From: Mesostigma viride
Taxonomy: Eukaryota > Streptophyta > Mesostigmatophyceae > Mesostigmatales > Mesostigmataceae
Direction: 5' to 3'
Assembly (NCBI GenBank): GCA_009746045.1
Contig: RPFO01000702.1
Location: 934,001-998,000 of the forward strand
Length of the DNA stretch: 64,000 bases
A program made the translations under genes and the position numbers. Each line of letters starts with the position of its first letter. The first letter of the stretch is position 1. The notes beneath the pieces are model-generated. The model was not told the DNA's origin and ran no database searches. It saw only the letters and a list, made by a program, of their open reading frames with translations. Of the stretch, positions 45,017-54,012 are shown in pieces.

Positions 45017-46573
45017 ATGTCAGATAATAAAAAACTAGATCCCGAGAAGCTTAAACAGCTTCAGCAATTAATGGCTAAAAATGGCATGTTGCCTCCGGGT
45101 GCAATGGGAGCAGGAGCATTAGCGCAATCTGAAAAAAAGCGAAAATTATCTCTAAGAAATGTTTTTGTAGGGATTCTTCAATCTATGCAATCTGGCGTAA
45201 GGTTTATTGATCAATTTACTAATTTTATTATTAATCGCCAGACTGCTAATTCAAATGATGTGATTGAGAGTGCTAAGTCACCTATTATGTTTGGAACTTA
45301 CGTAACAATTATTTTTGTAGTTTTTGGCTTAATATGGTCTGCAATCGCTCCTCTTGATAGTGCTGCTGTTGCTTCTGGAACAGTTATTAGTAATACTCAA
45401 CGTAAAAGCTTAAATCATCAAGAAGGGGGGATAATAAAAGCTATTTATGTGAAGGTAGGAGATCATGTAAAAGAAGGAGATCCGCTGCTAGAGTTTGATT
45501 CAACTAAAATCAAATCTGAATATGAAATTGTATTACATCAATACCGAAGTTTCTTAGGATTTGAAACCAGATTACTTGCAGAGATTAATGACCAAGATAT
45601 TATAGAATATCCTGAATTTTTAACCAAAGATAAAGCAATTCCGGAAGTAGCAAAAATTATTGAAACGCAAAATAATTTATTCAATTCTCAGAAAGATCTT
45701 AAGAGAGCTGAACAAGATTCTTTAAAGCAAAAAATTAAACAATCCCAAAAACAAATTGAAGGCTTAGAAGCAAAAAAAGTTTCCTTGATAAAAACGCTGG
45801 AGTTTATAAAAGACCGGGTAGGAGCAACAAAAAAATTGAGTGATAAAGGTTTCGCCCAGAAGGCAGCTTTACTTGAATTGGAAGCAAAAGAAGCTTCTGC
45901 GCTTAGTGAAATTGCTATGGCTGATAGTGAAATTGCCAGATCAGAACAAGAAATTACAAGAACCGAAATTGAGTTCCTTAATTTAGATAGCAAATTTGTA
46001 GCTCACACTTTGAGTGAATTAAAGGATGTACAGATTAATGTATCAGATAAGAAAGAGAGATTTTATGCTCTTAGTGATATGCTAGAACGTGCTGTGCTAA
46101 AATCCCCAGTAGATGGCGTGGTCAATAATATCAATTACCATACTGTTGGTAGTGTGATTCCAAGTGGACAAACTATTATGGATATTTCTCCAAGTGGCGA
46201 TCATTTAATTATTGAAGCAAAAATAGAACCTAAAAATATTGATTCAATTAGGGTAGGGCTTAAGTCTAAAATACGTTTTAGCGCTTTTAAATCCAGAACT
46301 ACGCCTTTATTTACTGGTACGGTTGTATCCCTTTCTCCTGATATAGTTATTGAGCAGAGGAATCAAATGGATAATCGTTATGCTGGTGGTTATTATTTGG
46401 CACGGATAGAGCTAAATATGGATGAATTTAACGAAGTAGCCCGTACGAGGAAGATAGAATTGCATCCTGGTATGCAAGCGGAAGTGCAAATTGTAACTGG
46501 TACAAGAACTTTATTAAAATACTTACTTGACCCTGTTATTGATGCGATGTTTAAGGGGTTTAAAGAAAAATAG
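45017..46573 (+). CDS. aprE: HlyD-type membrane fusion protein AprE
   Basis: The 518-residue periplasmic adaptor has one membrane anchor (about 88-110), a first lipoyl half GTVISNTQRKSLNHQEGGIIKAIYVKVGDHVKEGDPLLEFD and a long coiled-coil hairpin. A second half follows, LKSPVDGVVNNINYHTVGSVIPSGQTIMDISPSGD. It bridges AprD to TolC. The roughly 85-residue Gln/Lys-rich cytosolic N-terminus is long for the family. It ends the six-gene plus-strand run. Confidence 0.92.
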   Translation: MSDNKKLDPEKLKQLQQLMAKNGMLPPGAMGAGALAQSEKKRKLSLRNVFVGILQSMQSGVRFIDQFTNFIINRQTANSNDVIESAKSPIMFGTYVTIIFVVFGLIWSAIAPLDSAAVASGTVISNTQRKSLNHQEGGIIKAIYVKVGDHVKEGDPLLEFDSTKIKSEYEIVLHQYRSFLGFETRLLAEINDQDIIEYPEFLTKDKAIPEVAKIIETQNNLFNSQKDLKRAEQDSLKQKIKQSQKQIEGLEAKKVSLIKTLEFIKDRVGATKKLSDKGFAQKAALLELEAKEASALSEIAMADSEIARSEQEITRTEIEFLNLDSKFVAHTLSELKDVQINVSDKKERFYALSDMLERAVLKSPVDGVVNNINYHTVGSVIPSGQTIMDISPSGDHLIIEAKIEPKNIDSIRVGLKSKIRFSAFKSRTTPLFTGTVVSLSPDIVIEQRNQMDNRYAGGYYLARIELNMDEFNEVARTRKIELHPGMQAEVQIVTGTRTLLKYLLDPVIDAMFKGFKEK

Positions 46574-46635
46574 GTAATGGTTCTAATTGATACTGGAATA
46601 TATAAAAATAAGAAGTTAACTTATATAAAAATTTA

Positions 46636-46664
46636 TTGACTCTAAGGCTATGACAGTATATAAG
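46636..46664 (+). promoter_or_regulatory. Promoter of tRNA-Ala
   Basis: TTGACT at 46636-46641 and TATAAG at 46659-46664 are separated by 17 bases, giving a start near 46671 and a 35-base leader before the tRNA. Confidence 0.55.
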
Positions 46665-46705
46665 TTAGCTGACTTAAGAAGCAACAATATCAAATTCCGA
46701 AATTA

Positions 46706-46712
46706 GGGGATG

Positions 46713-46754
<42 letters not shown>

Positions 46755-46781
46755 GGGGTTCGATTCCCTTCATCTCCACCA
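46706..46781 (+). tRNA. tRNA-Ala (TGC)
   Basis: The 76-base gene has a full cloverleaf: acceptor GGGGATG pairing with CATCTCC, D-arm AGCTCAGTTGGTAGAGC, anticodon arm TCTGC-TTTGCAA-GCAGA with anticodon TGC, T-arm GGGGG-TTCGATT-CCCTT, and an encoded CCA. It stands alone. Confidence 0.97.
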
Positions 46782-47165
46782 TATATTTTCTATTTTAATT
46801 AGTGCTTGATACCGGAAATAATGGAATAAACCCTCTAACTAGAGGGAAGAGGCTAATAATCAAATTACTAAGTACCAATTAATTGTAATCTAAACGTTTT
46901 TTTCTGCTAGAGCAATCATAAGCAAATTTTGACCAGCTTAATATAAGCTATACAAACAAGTCATGGTATAACAGAATCTATCAAATGCCCAAGTCTCTAC
47001 TTTATTTTGATAGTACCGGACTTAAAGCTTAACATTTTCTAATTTCCTGGGTGAACTTATTAGTATGTTAAAGGAATATTACGCAGTTGTGTAGGGTATA
47101 TAATTTAGCAGCAAAAACTCAGTATAGATAAACGATAGGTTTTGAATTAAGAAGCAGATGCAGAA
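46782..47165. other. Noncoding stretch after tRNA-Ala
   Basis: No gene is supported. CCCTCTA and TAGAGGG (46831-46846) form a 7-bp stem with a 2-base loop but no T-run, so it is at best a weak terminator. A short open frame near 46920-47030 ends in KSWYNRIYQMPKSLLYFDSTGLKA and has no start context. Confidence 0.4.
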
Positions 47166-47208
47166 TTAAAAAATCCAGGAAAATAGGTTTTAACTGAATT
47201 CCTGGATT
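47166..47208 (-). terminator. Rho-independent terminator of the serine-rich gene
   Basis: AATCCAGGAA (47172-47181) pairs exactly with TTCCTGGATT (47199-47208). Read on the minus strand, the stem is followed by a T-run. It lies 72 bases past the stop of the 304-residue gene. Confidence 0.65.
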
Positions 47209-47280
47209 GATGATAATAGAGGCTAAAAATATATGATTTTATTTTTAACAACTACTTCTATATTTTTTCTCGTGTAGAAT

Positions 47281-48195
47281 CTATGAATCACTCCCTCCTT
47301 GACTCACATCTCCTAAACTAGAAACTTCTTCTGAAATAGCACTACCGGTAGAACTGGAGCTGACAGTTGACACCAATGAAATTAGGTCCATAGGAGATTC
47401 AGAGGAAGAAGATGGACTTGTTTCGGAAGTACTACTATCAGAAGAACTAGAGCTGCTAGTGAATAAGGAAAAAGGGCTTGTTTTAAAGATCATACTCTCC
47501 GAAGAACTAGAGCTGCTTGATGAATAAGACGAAGATAAGCTACTAGAGGAGTCGGATGAATAAGACGAGCTGCTGGATGATTTCTCTGAATCAGAAAATT
47601 GCTGTAAGGTAGATTCATACTCTTTCATAATTCTATCCTTTTCTTGCGGGTAATCCTCAATAAGTTTATATAGTTCCTTTAGAGTGTTGCTGATTTTATC
47701 TCGGGCAGATATGATTTCTCCATTGATCCTTATAACCTCTTTATCGGACTCCATTTTCTCACTAATTTCCTTCAGTTGATTTGTTAAACTCTGATATGTT
47801 AGATTCTTATCTAAAGCATTTTCTTGGGTTAAAAGGTTTGCTTTCAATCCTTCAACAGCTTGTTGAGTATCAGTTTGGAATTTATCATAATCTGAAGATT
47901 GTACTACTTTTCCGCTTGAATATTCTAATCCGTATTTTTCTGAGTCGCTTTTTGCTATGGATACTGCGTTTAACTCGAATTTAAATTGGGATAAAAGGCT
48001 TTGAGTTCGCGTAACTTCAATATATTCTGGTAATTGTTGTATTTCTTTATTTAACTGTTCTTTTTCTGCTTGAAATTTCTTTTTAATTCCTTTTTCTTGA
48101 TTATAAAGCTCGATGTTTTCTTTTGTTAAGCGCGCTACAGTTCTTGCTAAAGTTTGGGCTGATCCTAAAATTCCATCTGATTTCTCTTTTGCCAT
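47281..48195 (-). CDS. Coiled-coil protein with a low-complexity serine-rich tail
   Basis: The 304-residue protein has a strong ribosome site (GGAGGC) and no signal peptide. Residues 1-205 are charged alpha-helix and coiled coil (TVARLTKENIELYNQEKGIKKKFQAEKEQLNKEI). Residues about 205-304 are mostly Ser with Asp/Glu/Tyr, in repeated units such as SSSSSYSSDSSSS. The DNA coding for the tail (47,440-47,580) is itself repetitive, so length variation is likely. The lack of a Sec signal and the nearby aprDE raise the possibility of a type I secreted substrate or effector, but no RTX repeats are seen. Confidence 0.6.
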   Translation of the reverse strand: MAKEKSDGILGSAQTLARTVARLTKENIELYNQEKGIKKKFQAEKEQLNKEIQQLPEYIEVTRTQSLLSQFKFELNAVSIAKSDSEKYGLEYSSGKVVQSSDYDKFQTDTQQAVEGLKANLLTQENALDKNLTYQSLTNQLKEISEKMESDKEVIRINGEIISARDKISNTLKELYKLIEDYPQEKDRIMKEYESTLQQFSDSEKSSSSSSYSSDSSSSLSSSYSSSSSSSSESMIFKTSPFSLFTSSSSSSDSSTSETSPSSSSESPMDLISLVSTVSSSSTGSAISEEVSSLGDVSQGGSDS

Positions 48196-48481
48196 TTTCT
48201 GCCTCCATATTTGAAATTTTTATAACTTATCTGCTATAGCGGTAAATCAGGAATCGTGGGAAATTTAAGTTTTGCCACGAATCGAATATATTTATTGCTA
48301 TAGCTTGATTAAACTATAAATTAAAAATTTTTTTAGTCAATAACTATAAGTTTATCTTAAAAGATAGGTTGTATTCAGACCACTGAAGTATAGATTAGAT
48401 TATTAAGAGCTTTATTGCCTAAATTCTGATTTTGGTTATAGTATGTATAAAATCAGTATTTGGTGTTTAACGTAATAGGTT

Positions 48482-49285
48482 ATGAGATATTCTAGATACA
48501 TATTTATTGGGTTAGCTATTAAATGTGCCTTATTATTATCATATTATTTATATACCAGGCATTTTTCACATATTAATGGCAACGATATAATTATTGGTGA
48601 AGAACAGGAAGAGTTCAAAAGGAGGCCTATTGACCCGGGAGGAATTATTATCCCACATTCAAATAGCCTAATTTATGAGAAATTAAAACCTGCTAATGCT
48701 CCTGAAGCGGAGATTAATTTATCTTCTGAGCCAGAAGAACCACTAGAGCTTGGTTTCCGATCCCCTGCACATGATGTTGCTGAATATGACTCAATAGATG
48801 ATATTTTAGCTAAAATTGATTTAGATGGAGAGGATAAACCGGCTGTAAATGTTTCTTCTTCCGAAGTTGATAATACTGTTAATACTGAACTAACTCGTGC
48901 TATGGAAGATGATGGCAACATCGATAACAGTACAGATGAGGATAAAGGGGAAGGTCAAGCCAATATACCTCAATTAAAAATTACAAGGCTCTCAGGAGAG
49001 AATAATAAATTATATAAACTTAATAAAAATTCTGCAGATTCCGGATATAAAATTCAACTATCTTCAGCCTGGTCAGAAAAAGAAGCAAACAATGAGTGGG
49101 AAAGAATACAAATGCGGCACATTAAATATTTAAAAAATGCCCAATTGGTTATAAAAAAAGTAAAAACTAATAATGATAGAATAATTTATTTAGTTATGGC
49201 AGGTAATTATCCTTCTCTAAACCAGGCAAAATTGGTTTGTAAAAAACTTGTTTCAAGTAAACAGAACTGTATAGTGACAAAATAA
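48482..49285 (+). CDS. SPOR-domain membrane protein
   Basis: The 267-residue protein has one N-terminal membrane helix (about 7-25), a long acidic linker and a C-terminal SPOR domain. The domain starts at GYKIQLSSAWSEKEANNEWERIQ and ends in VMAGNYPSLNQAKLVCKKLVSSKQNCIV. SPOR domains bind denuded glycan at division sites, so a role in cell division or septal wall is likely. The region 48196-48481 upstream separates it from the divergent serine-rich gene and holds no gene. Confidence 0.82.
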   Translation: MRYSRYIFIGLAIKCALLLSYYLYTRHFSHINGNDIIIGEEQEEFKRRPIDPGGIIIPHSNSLIYEKLKPANAPEAEINLSSEPEEPLELGFRSPAHDVAEYDSIDDILAKIDLDGEDKPAVNVSSSEVDNTVNTELTRAMEDDGNIDNSTDEDKGEGQANIPQLKITRLSGENNKLYKLNKNSADSGYKIQLSSAWSEKEANNEWERIQMRHIKYLKNAQLVIKKVKTNNDRIIYLVMAGNYPSLNQAKLVCKKLVSSKQNCIVTK

Positions 49286-49339
49286 TAGTCTTAAAAGTCA
49301 AATAGAGGAAAAGTTGAAAGGGCTTTTGGCAATCTTTAC

Positions 49340-49389
49340 TGGGGCGAATGACGGGGCTCGAACCCGCGACCCTCAGATCCACAATCAGA
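49340..49389 (-). pseudogene. tRNA-His (GTG) 3' half, attachment site remnant
   Basis: Read on the minus strand the sequence gives the anticodon loop TTGTGGA (anticodon GTG at 49380-49382), the anticodon 3' stem TCTGA and T-arm GCGGG-TTCGAGC-CCCGT. It ends with acceptor CATTCGC, discriminator C and CCA, exactly as expected for tRNA-His (C73). No D-arm or 5' acceptor strand lies upstream. The 5' anticodon strand reads TCTGA instead of the pairing TCAGA, giving a T-T mismatch in the middle. The core of site-specific exchange is therefore probably from about the anticodon to the 3' end. Confidence 0.8.
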
Positions 49390-49502
49390 AAGTCTAACAT
49401 TTATCTATTTTTGTTAATTTTACTAAACCTTGACAAAATAAGCTTTCTAAGCTATCTGTATTTTATATATCTTTATTAATTATTACTAAAATGTATCTCT
49501 AT

Positions 49503-49521
49503 AGTATACCGAGAGTATACC
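49503..49521 (+). promoter_or_regulatory. Tandem operator-like repeats before the integrase
   Basis: AGTATACC occurs at 49503-49510 and again at 49514-49521, an 11-base period, one helical turn. Each copy contains the palindrome GTATAC. They lie 38-56 bases before the integrase ATG. An excisionase or repressor site is plausible. Confidence 0.45.
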
Positions 49522-49558
49522 TTAGAAAAATATAGACTAATTCTAATGAGTTTTATTT

Positions 49559-50710
49559 ATGCAAAAAAATATCAATTTTATAAAAAAGACGCTAGATAGC
49601 CTAAAACTGCCTGATAAAAACAAACGCCATTATTTTTATGATACAAAAATAAAGGGTCTTGAATTGATGGTAACAGAGCAAGGCACTAAGTCATTTAAGG
49701 TTTATCGCAAGTTTAATGGTAAACCTGTAAGGGTTACGCTTGGCAAGTATCCTGAAATGACTATTGAAAATGCAAGAAATGAAGCACAACGAGTTATTGC
49801 AGATATGATAAGCGGTAAAAACCCTAATGAAGAAAAGAAGAATATCAGAAGTGAAACTACTTTTGGTGAGATGTTTAAAATCTTTATGGAACGACATAGC
49901 AAGGTTACAAAAAAGAGCTGGATTGCTGATGAACTAGACATACCACGTTTTCTTAGCCACTGGTTCGAGAGAAAACTATCTACTATTACTAAGCAAGAAA
50001 TACAGTTAATACATGAGAAAATAAGAAAAGAAAACGGACTTTATCAAGCCAACAGAATGCTTGCGAGGATTCATATTATTTACAACAAGGCTATTGAGTG
50101 GGGATGGAACAGAACAAATCCCGCCAGCAGTATTAAAAAGTTTAAAGAGAAATCAAGAGATAGGTTTTTACATCCTGACGAATTACCGAGATTTTTTGAG
50201 AGTTTGGAAGAGGAAGAAAATTTAACTATCAAAGATTATGTTTATGTTTCTCTTTTTACTGGAGCTAGAAAATCCAATGTCTTATCGATGAAATGGGAGG
50301 ATATTAATTTTGAACGTTGTGAGTGGTTAATACCTGAAACTAAAAACGGCGAATCATTGCGAGTTCATTTAACAGAAAAAGTAATAGATATCCTTAAAAA
50401 TCGTCTACAATCAAGTCCTAATAGTAAGTGGGTTTTTGAGAGTATAGGCAAGACTGGTCATTTAGTAGAACCAAAATCTGGATGGAAAAGAATATTGCAA
50501 AGAGCTGACCTCAAAGATTTGAGACTTCATGATTTAAGAAGAACGCTTGGTAGCTGGCAAGCCACAACAGGAGCTAATAGTTATATTATAGGTAGATCAT
50601 TGGGGCATAAAAATCCTCAGTCAACCGCTATCTACGCTCGTTTAAGCATCGACCCTATAAAAGATTCCGTTGAAAAAGCAACACAAGCTATGTTAAAACA
50701 CGCCAGATAA
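49559..50710 (+). CDS. int: Tyrosine recombinase (phage-type integrase)
   Basis: The 383-residue enzyme has an N-terminal DUF4102 arm-binding domain (YDTKIKGLELMVTEQGTKSFKVYRKFNGKPVRVTLGKYPEMTIENARNEA). The catalytic domain has Arg237 (TGARKSNVLSMKW), His324-x-x-Arg327 (HDLRR), His350 (LGHKNPQSTAIYARL) and nucleophile Tyr359. P4-type integrases with this layout insert at tRNA 3' ends, which fits the tRNA-His remnant 170 bases upstream. It looks intact and functional. Confidence 0.94.
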   Translation: MQKNINFIKKTLDSLKLPDKNKRHYFYDTKIKGLELMVTEQGTKSFKVYRKFNGKPVRVTLGKYPEMTIENARNEAQRVIADMISGKNPNEEKKNIRSETTFGEMFKIFMERHSKVTKKSWIADELDIPRFLSHWFERKLSTITKQEIQLIHEKIRKENGLYQANRMLARIHIIYNKAIEWGWNRTNPASSIKKFKEKSRDRFLHPDELPRFFESLEEEENLTIKDYVYVSLFTGARKSNVLSMKWEDINFERCEWLIPETKNGESLRVHLTEKVIDILKNRLQSSPNSKWVFESIGKTGHLVEPKSGWKRILQRADLKDLRLHDLRRTLGSWQATTGANSYIIGRSLGHKNPQSTAIYARLSIDPIKDSVEKATQAMLKHAR

Positions 50711-50722
50711 ATTGGTATAGTA

Positions 50723-52543
50723 TTAGGTTTTATAGGTTTTATTGAATGCATAGCACCACGTAGTGATTTGTCCACCATCGTTATTCTTATTTAAATAGGT
50801 TATAGTTTTGCTAATACTTTCTTCATTAATAATAGAATATTTTCGCATAAAATTTTGAATTTTAATGCTGGATTTATTGGCAACAAGATTATTAAGTTCT
50901 CTTATAATAGAATTACTAATATTAGAAATCATAGATTTAGGATTTTCATTCTTTTTTTGACTAAACATATTTCGTATCACATCATTTTTAATTATTGTAG
51001 TATTAACATGCTTGTTTTTACCCCCCTTTCCTTTTTCTTCGACATAATTATAGAATTCTATATCCTCAAATCCTAGAAACATCTCGTTGCAATTAGATAC
51101 AATTGCTTTAAAAGGATAGTTTGTTTTTTTGATTTTTTGTTGCGTAACATCAACCTCAAATATTTTACATATTGGATTACCAATAATTTCTATTTCTTTT
51201 AATTGAGCAGGTCTTTCGTTCTTGAAATTCATTACTATATAATAGTTACGTGTATCAGTTGAATTTCTGTGGTTCTCAAGTATATTTTTGTAACCCTTAC
51301 AAAGGCTTGTATTATTTGCATGTTTTATATGAACGAGTAATTTATTTTTACCTGAAACGGTAAACTCTAAGCCTATATTTTTTTCATCATGTTGCAGCTT
51401 TATCATTATATTACTAGCTTGAGAAGTTAGCCAAGTATTACAAACAGTAAAAAACAGCATTTGAGAATAAAAAACCCTAACATGCCTGTAATCAGAACCG
51501 TATTTAGTCCAAAATGTTCTCCACATATTATTGTTTTCTATTGCATCTTTGAAGTGTTTAATTATGCTAGTTACAGCAAATTCTATCGATTCCAGGCTAT
51601 CAGGACAATTTTTAATTTCTTTAGATAATTCAACATTGATAAAATCTTGGCTATTTTCCAGCCATGTGTAAAGTCCTTCATAATCTTGTTTCAAATCATA
51701 ATGTTCAAATTTATACTCTTTTAAAGCCTTTAAGGTTTCAATAAAAAATTCCTTATTAGTTTTTAATTCTTTTAGTAAAACTCCTTTTCTATATGTTTTT
51801 GTAGTGTTGAACCAAATATTGCCTATATCTCTATTTACTACATTTCGTAATTTTGAATTACGTGACGACATTTCTTCAATTAAAGAAGGTAGCTTATCAG
51901 CAACTGGCAAATTTGACAGAATATCTGCTGGAATGAGTTTTATGGGTAAGTTTGAATATGGATTAAGGAGTAATTTATAACTGTTATCCTTCTTAGTTAT
52001 ATAGCCATAATTACCTACCAAATTCAGTTCTTTCATAATTTTTTGTGTATATTGACAAATATCATCATCAATAATATTTTGCACCATATCGCTTATTCTA
52101 TCACCTGCAATACCTTCTTCTAAAAGTGGTAAAAGCAAAAATATTTCAGGGGTGTTATCTGCTAAATCTACAATTTCTTTGGCGCTTTTTAGTATTTTAT
52201 CGTTGAATTCAATGCCAGAACCTTTACCCTCTGTTGATCCTGACCCATAGCCAATACAAGTATATTGATATTCTGGGAAATTTACCATTTGTTTTGCTGC
52301 TCTCCAACATCTATCATCTAAATTTTGAGATGTCTGTAATAGAAGGAGTAAATTAGAAAAGTACTTTGTATAATTCTGGTAAGAATTTTTTATAATTTCA
52401 CTAGAGCTATTTTTTAACAGCATAGGTTCAACAAAAACTTTTGTATCATAATTTAATATAGGATCAAAAACACCTAATTTATTAAGTTTAGATTTATCAA
52501 TAATGAAATACTCTGAAAAATGTTTAGGTTTGATATCCATCAT
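50723..52543 (-). CDS. Unknown 606-aa protein with PD-(D/E)XK-like region, in RM operon
   Basis: I do not recognise a named family. The N-terminal half has conserved-looking islands: KLNKLGVFDPILNYDTKVFVEPMLL, WRAAKQMVNFPEYQYTCIGYGSGSTEGKGSGI, PLLEEGIAGDRISDMVQNII. Around residues 390-440 IGLEFTVSGKNKLLVHIKHANNTSLCKGYKNILENHRNS..NYYIVMNF resembles the ExK core of PD-(D/E)XK nucleases (compare VEIK...L..GY..QL..Y...YVV). The acidic residue before I-K is His here (VHIKHA), so cutting activity may be lost or use another residue. It is last in the four-gene minus-strand operon, 22 bases after hsdS. Confidence 0.5.
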   Translation of the reverse strand: MMDIKPKHFSEYFIIDKSKLNKLGVFDPILNYDTKVFVEPMLLKNSSSEIIKNSYQNYTKYFSNLLLLLQTSQNLDDRCWRAAKQMVNFPEYQYTCIGYGSGSTEGKGSGIEFNDKILKSAKEIVDLADNTPEIFLLLPLLEEGIAGDRISDMVQNIIDDDICQYTQKIMKELNLVGNYGYITKKDNSYKLLLNPYSNLPIKLIPADILSNLPVADKLPSLIEEMSSRNSKLRNVVNRDIGNIWFNTTKTYRKGVLLKELKTNKEFFIETLKALKEYKFEHYDLKQDYEGLYTWLENSQDFINVELSKEIKNCPDSLESIEFAVTSIIKHFKDAIENNNMWRTFWTKYGSDYRHVRVFYSQMLFFTVCNTWLTSQASNIMIKLQHDEKNIGLEFTVSGKNKLLVHIKHANNTSLCKGYKNILENHRNSTDTRNYYIVMNFKNERPAQLKEIEIIGNPICKIFEVDVTQQKIKKTNYPFKAIVSNCNEMFLGFEDIEFYNYVEEKGKGGKNKHVNTTIIKNDVIRNMFSQKKNENPKSMISNISNSIIRELNNLVANKSSIKIQNFMRKYSIINEESISKTITYLNKNNDGGQITTWCYAFNKTYKT

Positions 52544-52565
52544 TATATTTTTAGAGTTTAATTGA

Positions 52566-54005
52566 TTATGTTGTTAAGCTTGCGGTAATCAATTTATCGA
52601 TTTCATCCCTTTGCCGGATAATTTGTTGTTTTAGTTCCTCTTGTCTATCCAGCTCTGATTTTATTTCATCCACTATTTTTTGTTGGTAGTTGAGTGGGAT
52701 GTCTATAATCGGAAATTCTTGAATTTGGCTAGGAAAGATATTTGTATTGTTACCCAACCCTTTTTTGTTGATTTCAATGAGATATTGAAAATAAGTTGTT
52801 CGAAAATAATAATATGCAAATAATGGATTATAATTCTTTAATCTAATTCGCATGATAAAATCAGCGAATATGCCTTGAACATTTTCATCTTCAACTAGCG
52901 CGACTTTTCCTATTGTTCCCTCTCCGGAACGAGCAATTAAAACATCGCCTTTAGTAACAGTTTTATTTAAATTTTGATTTGAATAATTGGTTGAAACAAG
53001 CTTTGAATCTTCAGCTTCAAATACCCAATTCTTAATATTTGCCATTGAGATATAATAAAAATCCCCATTTTCGTCATACTCTGTTGGAGAAATACCTTTT
53101 CCGAGAACTATTGGTTCTGAAATATAATTTTTAATTTTTTTCTGACCGATACGTTTTAGGTTGCCAATTACGAATTGACCTGCTTCTTTATGAAATTTTA
53201 CACTATTCCTTATATCAATATTATTTCCAAAACTTGCCAGATCTAAGTAATAGTTTCCTATTTTCTTTACTTCTTCAAATTTTTCCAAATCAAAGCCAAA
53301 TTCTCTTGCAAAAACTTTGTTAATAACCTCCTGAGGTTGTTTAATGCTAGCTTTAAACTCTTTGATCCTTTTTTCAATGGGTTCTATCTTTGAAATAATG
53401 TTATCTTGATCACTTTCGAGTGAATCAATTAGGTGCTTATTAAACTTAAGATAAGTAAAGTCATTTTCGTTGATGGTTGGATAGCTTTTTCCTTGCCTAG
53501 AGATTGCCATTAAATTATCATAAAATACTCTTCTAATAGCATAATAAAGCACTTTATTTAATTTCTTAGGTTTAATGTTTATAAAAGCAGTTGTATAAAA
53601 ATAGTTACTATGTTCTTCATCTACAAATATATACTTTTTTAGATTCGGTCTCACTTTCGCTATTAGTATGTTATTTTTCTCTGCTTTTTGTATATCACCT
53701 TTTTCAATTTTACAGAAATAATTCTCTGATAACTCATCCCTATGTTCAAAATTTAATTTTATAGGATCAACATCCCCTTGTTTTGTAGCATGACCAATTT
53801 CTGAATAATAAAAATCTTTATCTTCTAAGCTTTCTAATAACGCTAATCTCGCTATTTTTGAAAATGATTGGATTTCAAAAAGGTCTTTAAAGCTATATGT
53901 TTCTTTTGTATCTATTTTATTAAAGCTTACGAAATCAACGTCAAACCTTAGCGATACTTCCTTTCCAATTTCCCCGAAATCTACCTCGAAAACTTTCATT
54001 GCCAT
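52566..54005 (-). CDS. hsdS: Type I restriction specificity subunit HsdS
   Basis: The 479-residue protein has the HsdS layout: two target-recognition domains (about 25-190 and 250-420), each followed by a helical spacer (DNIISKIEPIEKRIKEFKASI and YQQKIVDEIKSELDRQEELKQQIIRQRDEI). It directs the partner to a bipartite DNA site that cannot be predicted here. It starts 7 bases after the BRO-type gene. Confidence 0.86.
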   Translation of the reverse strand: MAMKVFEVDFGEIGKEVSLRFDVDFVSFNKIDTKETYSFKDLFEIQSFSKIARLALLESLEDKDFYYSEIGHATKQGDVDPIKLNFEHRDELSENYFCKIEKGDIQKAEKNNILIAKVRPNLKKYIFVDEEHSNYFYTTAFINIKPKKLNKVLYYAIRRVFYDNLMAISRQGKSYPTINENDFTYLKFNKHLIDSLESDQDNIISKIEPIEKRIKEFKASIKQPQEVINKVFAREFGFDLEKFEEVKKIGNYYLDLASFGNNIDIRNSVKFHKEAGQFVIGNLKRIGQKKIKNYISEPIVLGKGISPTEYDENGDFYYISMANIKNWVFEAEDSKLVSTNYSNQNLNKTVTKGDVLIARSGEGTIGKVALVEDENVQGIFADFIMRIRLKNYNPLFAYYYFRTTYFQYLIEINKKGLGNNTNIFPSQIQEFPIIDIPLNYQQKIVDEIKSELDRQEELKQQIIRQRDEIDKLITASLTT

Positions 54006-54012
54006 AATAGTG

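Noticed and set aside
46831..46846. CCCTCTA/TAGAGGG stem after tRNA-Ala as a terminator
   Set aside because: The loop is only 2 bases and no T-run follows on either strand.
46917..47031. Open stretch ending SWYNRIYQMPKSLLYFDSTGLKA as a transposase remnant
   Set aside because: It is too short, has no start and no recognisable catalytic motif.
47440..47580. Repeated GAAGAACTAGAGCTGCT-type units as a CRISPR array
   Set aside because: The units are codons of the serine-rich tail, irregular in length and without unique spacers.
49286..49400. Intact tRNA-His gene
   Set aside because: Only the 3' half is present; the D-arm and 5' acceptor strand are absent.
49430..49464. Integrase promoter TTGACA...TATTTT
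   Set aside because: The spacing to TATTTT is 23 bases, and the alternative TATCTG at 17 bases is weak.
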